Below, piece by piece: positions 5,621 to 8,078 of a DNA stretch of 8,078 nucleotides; the stretch's first letter is position 1, and every line of letters begins with the position of its first letter. The notes beneath the pieces were generated by a model, which did not search any database, was not told the DNA's origin, and worked only from the letters and a program-made list of their open reading frames with translations. The translations under genes and the position numbers were made by a program. The DNA is from CAYMNU01 sp964391885. GTDB taxonomy: Archaea; Altiarchaeota; Altiarchaeia; JAFGQM01. The stretch covers positions 1 through 8,078 of the forward strand of contig CAYMNU010000031.1 of NCBI GenBank assembly GCA_964391885.1, in the 5' to 3' direction.

Positions 5621-6706
5621 TTAAACTATCTCATCCACGAAGCCTTTCGCATCGAACTTTTCTAAATCGCCGTAGCCCTGCCCCATGCCCAAAAAGATAA
5701 CGGGCTTTTTCGTGATGTAGCTTATGGAAAGTGCCGCCCCGCCCTTCGACGCGTCCACCTTTGAAAGTATCGATGCGTCTATGCCAATCCTCTCGTTGAA
5801 TACCCGGGCCTGCTCGACTGCGTCATTGCCCGCCAGAGCGTCGCCTATGAATATCCCCAGGTCAGGCTTGTTGACCCTGACGATCTTCTCCATCTCGCCC
5901 ATTAAGTCGCTGTCGGACTGCATCCTCCCCGAGGTGTCGGCCAGTACCACATCTATTTTGTTGGCCTCCGCGTGCTTTATAGCATCAAAGACCACAGCCG
6001 CGGCATCGCCGCCTCTCTGGTGGTGCACCATCTTTACCCCTACCCTGCCTGCATGAACGCCCAGCTGCTCCTGTGCGCCTGCCCTGAAGGTGTCGCCTGC
6101 CGCAAGGACGACAGAGTAGCCCGCAGCCTTGAGCTTGTGGGCCACCTTAGCGATGGTCGTTGTCTTACCCGTGCCGTTGATTCCGAAGAAAACAATCCTC
6201 ACTGGCTTCTTTGCATTTTTGATATAATCCATGAAATCCAGTTTGCCCCCTGCCTCGAGTATCTCCACAAGCGTTTCCTTGAATATGCGCCTCACCTGTG
6301 ACTTGGGGTCGCTGAATTGCTCCTCTGAGAAGCGTTCCTTAAGGCGCCTGCTTATGGCCTCGGCAGCCTCCATAGCAACATCACTTTGCATAAGGCCCAT
6401 CTGGAGCTCCCAGGTTATGTTCTCTATCTCGGATTCGCTCAGCCTTGCCTTGCCGCCCATGGCAGTCTTGAGACGTTTGCCGAAACCTATTTTTACCTTT
6501 TTCTCCACGCGGGCGTCAGCTTCCTTACTTGCTTCCGCATTTTCTTCAGGGACGGGAGAAGCTATTTCCTCATGATGTATTGTGGGCTCTTCCTCTGGGC
6601 TTTTTATTTCTTCCGGCAGCTCTTCAATCGCCTCCGGCGAAGCCTCTACCTTTTCCTCTATCTCTTCTTCCGCCTTCCTGAAGAGCTTTTTCAGGCCTCC
6701 GAACAT
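5621..6706 (-). CDS. ftsY: Signal recognition particle receptor FtsY (SRP GTPase)
   Basis: The membrane-side receptor that docks SRP-ribosome complexes at the translocon; its GTPase pairs with that of SRP54. Chosen start is the ATG at 6706, giving 361 residues. Residues 1-70 are a highly acidic linker (EEEIEEKVEASPEAIEELPE) with a basic amphipathic start (MFGGLKKLFRK) suited to membrane contact. The N domain spans about 76-160. The G domain has the P-loop GINGTGKTTT (175-184), DTFRAGAQEQL (205-215), DTSGR (257-261), the G4 segment SKVDASKGG (315-323) and GMGQGYGDLEKFD (340-352). In G4 the usual T is S, and the loop before KGG looks one residue shorter than the familiar KVDADAKGG. An in-frame ATG at 6763 would add 19 residues but lies beyond the box A at 6727-6734, which is about 25 bases before 6706. 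The first nine codons are copied at 7375-7403. Confidence 0.95.
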   Translation of the reverse strand: MFGGLKKLFRKAEEEIEEKVEASPEAIEELPEEIKSPEEEPTIHHEEIASPVPEENAEASKEADARVEKKVKIGFGKRLKTAMGGKARLSESEIENITWELQMGLMQSDVAMEAAEAISRRLKERFSEEQFSDPKSQVRRIFKETLVEILEAGGKLDFMDYIKNAKKPVRIVFFGINGTGKTTTIAKVAHKLKAAGYSVVLAAGDTFRAGAQEQLGVHAGRVGVKMVHHQRGGDAAAVVFDAIKHAEANKIDVVLADTSGRMQSDSDLMGEMEKIVRVNKPDLGIFIGDALAGNDAVEQARVFNERIGIDASILSKVDASKGGAALSISYITKKPVIFLGMGQGYGDLEKFDAKGFVDEIV

Positions 6707-6744
6707 GCTGTAGTTAGAATTTATTACTTTAAAACCGCTAAATA
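6678..6744. repeat. 67-bp exact direct repeat, copy 1: ftsY 5' end and divergent promoter
   Basis: Identical over 67 bases to 7375-7441 (offset 697). It contains the first nine codons of ftsY plus part of the tenth (6678-6706), the ftsY ATG and the intergenic promoter up to six bases before the mntA1 ATG. Here ftsY continues intact to the left, so this is the source copy. The two copies flank mntA1-hepT1. Confidence 0.97.
6720..6736. promoter_or_regulatory. Overlapping divergent promoters of ftsY and mntA1
   Basis: On the minus strand TTTTAAAG (6727-6734) is about 25 bases before the ftsY ATG at 6706. On the plus strand TTTATTA (6720-6726) is about 27 bases before the mntA1 ATG at 6750. TTTAAA is itself palindromic, so TBP bound here could serve either direction and the two genes may compete. 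The whole region is copied before mntA2. Confidence 0.45.
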
Positions 6745-6749
6745 ACTTG

Positions 6750-7037
6750 ATGAATGAAAACATTCAAAAACTAAAGCCTAAAATCGTGCAGATACTGGCG
6801 AAGAACGGCGTAGCCAAAGCAGGGATTTTTGGATCTTATGCAAGAGGTGAAATGGAGGGGGAGAGCGACATAGACATACTTGTAGAGCTGGACAAGAAGG
6901 CCACCTTATTTGATTTCATCGGAATCAAGCAGGAGTTAGAAGACTCCTTGCAAAGGGATGTAGACCTCGTTGAATACAGCAACATAAAGCCGGCCTTAAG
7001 GGAAAGCATCCTGACCGGGGAGGTCAGAATACTATGA
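6750..7037 (+). CDS. mntA: MntA-type antitoxin, minimal nucleotidyltransferase (copy 1)
   Basis: Antitoxin of the MntA-HepT type: a minimal nucleotidyltransferase that, in studied pairs, blocks the HEPN toxin by adding AMP groups from ATP to a tyrosine near the toxin's active site. The 95 residues from the ATG at 6750 carry GS (28-29), ten residues, then D40-I-D42, the GSX10DXD catalytic motif, within AGIFGSYARGE and SDIDIL. The third carboxylate is D72 in VDLVEY. A TTG at 6747 could add one residue, but the ATG aligns exactly with the ATG at 7447 of the second copy across the shared repeat. Its TGA overlaps the hepT1 ATG by four bases (ATGA), the translational coupling usual for such pairs. 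About half of its residues match MntA copy 2. Confidence 0.92.
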   Translation: MNENIQKLKPKIVQILAKNGVAKAGIFGSYARGEMEGESDIDILVELDKKATLFDFIGIKQELEDSLQRDVDLVEYSNIKPALRESILTGEVRIL

Positions 7038-7378
7038 AGAGAACGCTGAAGGCATACCTGGAGGACATCTCCGAATCCATCGCCCTAATAAACGATTATG
7101 TGGAAAACCTCAACCAGAAAGAGTTTGAAAGATCTATTGAAAAACAGGATTCTGTCATACGGCGGTTTGAGGTAATCGGCGAGGCCACTAAGAACCTTCC
7201 GGATTCCTTCAAGAAAAAGCACCCGGAAGTGCTTTGGAGGAAGATGTCTGGAATGAGGGATGTGCTCATACACGAATACTTCGGCGCGGACAAGACGAGA
7301 ATCTGGAATACTATAAAAGAAGACCTCCCTAAACTCTCTGAGCAGATAAGCAAGATCCTCGAGAAAGAAGATGTCTGA
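7034..7378 (+). CDS. hepT: HepT-type toxin, HEPN RNase (DUF86), copy 1
   Basis: Toxin of the pair: a HEPN-domain RNase, mostly four helices, of 114 residues. The catalytic RX4HXY motif is R75-DVLI-H80-E-Y82 in MSGMRDVLIHEYFG; Y82 is the residue type that MntA modifies with AMP. VIRRFEVIGEATKNLP (41-56) is the conserved family helix. HepT toxins act as dimers on RNA, tRNA in at least one studied system; the target here is unknown. All catalytic residues are present, so it looks active. Its last base pairs lie in the 67-bp repeat: the TGA at 7376-7378 matches ftsY bases 6679-6681, so the repeat supplies the stop codon. It overlaps mntA1 by four bases. Identity to HepT copy 2 is roughly 40 percent. 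Confidence 0.92.
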   Translation: MKRTLKAYLEDISESIALINDYVENLNQKEFERSIEKQDSVIRRFEVIGEATKNLPDSFKKKHPEVLWRKMSGMRDVLIHEYFGADKTRIWNTIKEDLPKLSEQISKILEKEDV

Positions 7379-7441
7379 AGAGCTTTTTCAGGCCTCCGAA
7401 CATGCTGTAGTTAGAATTTATTACTTTAAAACCGCTAAATA
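7375..7441. repeat. 67-bp exact direct repeat, copy 2: displaced ftsY 5' end and promoter
   Basis: Every base matches 6678-6744. It fills the gap between hepT1 and mntA2 and includes the hepT1 stop codon. On the minus strand it carries the ftsY ATG (7403) and nine codons (MFGGLKKLF), but beyond the repeat the frame runs into antisense hepT1 sequence and stops near 7329 after about 24 residues. It is therefore a severed ftsY start, showing that the segment came from the ftsY locus. Confidence 0.97.
7417..7433. promoter_or_regulatory. Copied divergent promoter before mntA2
   Basis: Same sequence as 6720-6736. On the plus strand TTTATTA (7417-7423) is about 27 bases before the ATG at 7447, so mntA2-hepT2 can be transcribed separately from the first pair. 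On the minus strand TTTTAAAG would direct transcription across the end of hepT1 in antisense. Confidence 0.4.
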
Positions 7442-7734
7442 TGGCGATGGGCAATAAAATAGCAGACATTAAGCCGGACATTGTGGAGATACTGTCTAGA
7501 AACGAAGTAGCTAAGGCAGGCATATTCGGCTCTTATGCAAGAGGTGAACAGACAGAAAACAGCGATATCGATATCTTAATAGAATTCAGCGGAAGAAAGA
7601 GCCTATTCGATTTAGTCCGGGCTGAGAGAGAACTCGGTGAACGGCTTAAGAGGAAGTTCGAGCTTGTGACTTACAATTCGCTAAACCCCCTGATTCGCGA
7701 TTCAGTGCTTGCTGATGAAGTGAGGATTATATGA
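7441..7734 (+). CDS. mntA: MntA-type antitoxin, minimal nucleotidyltransferase (copy 2)
   Basis: Second AMP-transferring antitoxin. The first ATG at 7441 gives 97 residues (MAMGNKIADIKPDIV); the ATG at 7447 gives 95 and lines up base for base with the mntA1 start, so it is the likelier true start. Numbered from 7447, GS is 28-29 and D40-I-D42 complete GSX10DXD in IFGSYARGEQTENSDID. The third carboxylate position holds E72 (FELVTY) where copy 1 has D72, a change that may weaken or alter catalysis. About 48 of 95 residues match copy 1, with a fully shared block VAKAGIFGSYARGE. Many codons in that block differ silently, so the pair diverged long ago. It overlaps hepT2 by four bases. Confidence 0.92.
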   Translation: MAMGNKIADIKPDIVEILSRNEVAKAGIFGSYARGEQTENSDIDILIEFSGRKSLFDLVRAERELGERLKRKFELVTYNSLNPLIRDSVLADEVRII

Positions 7735-8072
7735 AAAGAGACCCACTAATCTTTATTAAGCATATTGACGAGTGCATTTCAGATATAGATGAATTCATGT
7801 CCGGCAAAACAGAAGCTGACTTCCTAGATGACAAAATGCTCAACAAGTCAGTTATCCGAACTCTTGAGGTTATGGGTGAAGCGGTTAAGAACCTTCCAAA
7901 TGATTTTATTGGCCGTTATCCAGAGATCCCGTGGGCCGATATTGCGGGCACTCGAGATAAACTAATCCACAATTATTTTGGAGTGGATCTGAATCTGACC
8001 TATGAAATAATCAAAGACGACCTCCCTGAACTAAAGAAACAGATAAAGGGGATACTTGAGTTGGAAGTCTAG
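7731..8072 (+). CDS. hepT: HepT-type toxin, HEPN RNase (DUF86), copy 2
   Basis: Second HEPN toxin, 113 residues. The motif RX4HXY is R75-DKLI-H80-N-Y82 in IAGTRDKLIHNYFG, and the family helix VIRTLEVMGEAVKNLP occupies 41-56, at the same positions as in copy 1. All catalytic residues are present. Roughly 40 percent identity to HepT copy 1, most of it around these two segments and DLPEL near the C-terminus, so the partners may have drifted apart in specificity. ATG and the mntA2 stop overlap by four bases. It ends GAAGTCTAG, while hepT1 ends GATGTCTGA within the repeat. The six bases visible after its stop do not continue the 67-bp repeat, so no third copy begins at the equivalent place. Confidence 0.92.
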   Translation: MKRDPLIFIKHIDECISDIDEFMSGKTEADFLDDKMLNKSVIRTLEVMGEAVKNLPNDFIGRYPEIPWADIAGTRDKLIHNYFGVDLNLTYEIIKDDLPELKKQIKGILELEV

Positions 8073-8078
8073 GGCATT

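Noticed and set aside
5724..6745. Several plus-strand open frames of 109-119 codons opposite ftsY
   Set aside because: They are antisense to the GTPase motifs, overlap each other and show no domain.
6747..6749. TTG start of mntA1
   Set aside because: The next codon is ATG (6750), which aligns exactly with the ATG at 7447 of copy 2 by the 697-base offset.
6707..6763. Upstream ATG at 6763 as the ftsY start
   Set aside because: It would add 19 residues unlike FtsY, lies beyond the box A and would overlap mntA1. The ATG at 6706 has proper promoter spacing and opens with the usual basic amphipathic segment.

Overview
The window is archaeal. It encodes transcription factor E, the archaeal tRNA C56 2'-O-methyltransferase Trm56, ribosomal protein eL37, an archaeal-type FtsY with a long acidic N-terminus, a TrmB-family regulator and an archaeal HD-domain protein. 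Most genes have a T/A-rich box A about 24-30 bases before the start codon and no clear Shine-Dalgarno site, which fits largely leaderless transcription. I cannot name the lineage; Euryarchaeota or a related deep branch would fit.

Layout. Positions 1-994 (minus) hold an aspartate kinase cut by the left edge. Positions 1038-1778 (minus) hold a TrmB-type regulator, divergent from trm56 (1870-2394, plus), with a perfect palindrome between the two promoters. tfe (2466-3008) and an HD-domain protein (3056-3595) follow on the plus strand, each with its own probable promoter. On the minus strand, read right to left, come ftsY (5621-6706), eL37 (5244-5390), a site-2-protease-like membrane metalloprotease (4523-5116) and a single-pass surface protein with a cytoplasmic coiled coil (3623-4501). 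From 6750 to the right edge there are two tandem MntA-HepT toxin-antitoxin pairs on the plus strand.

The core is housekeeping: transcription initiation, tRNA modification, the ribosome and the SRP receptor. The unusual DNA is in three places. First, the two MntA-HepT pairs are only about half identical in protein, yet each is preceded by the same exact 67-bp sequence, which carries the first nine codons of ftsY plus the ftsY/mntA divergent promoter. Recombination between these repeats would delete one pair and leave ftsY and the other pair intact. Second, the eL37 leader contains two tandem copies of a 57-bp unit, each starting with ATGGG and holding two hairpins; a 10-bp duplication in the copy next to eL37 breaks the frame. 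Third, a 17-bp TATA-containing sequence is tandemly duplicated in front of the membrane protease. No tRNA, rRNA, CRISPR array or transposase was seen, and no gene-free stretch exceeds 300 bases.
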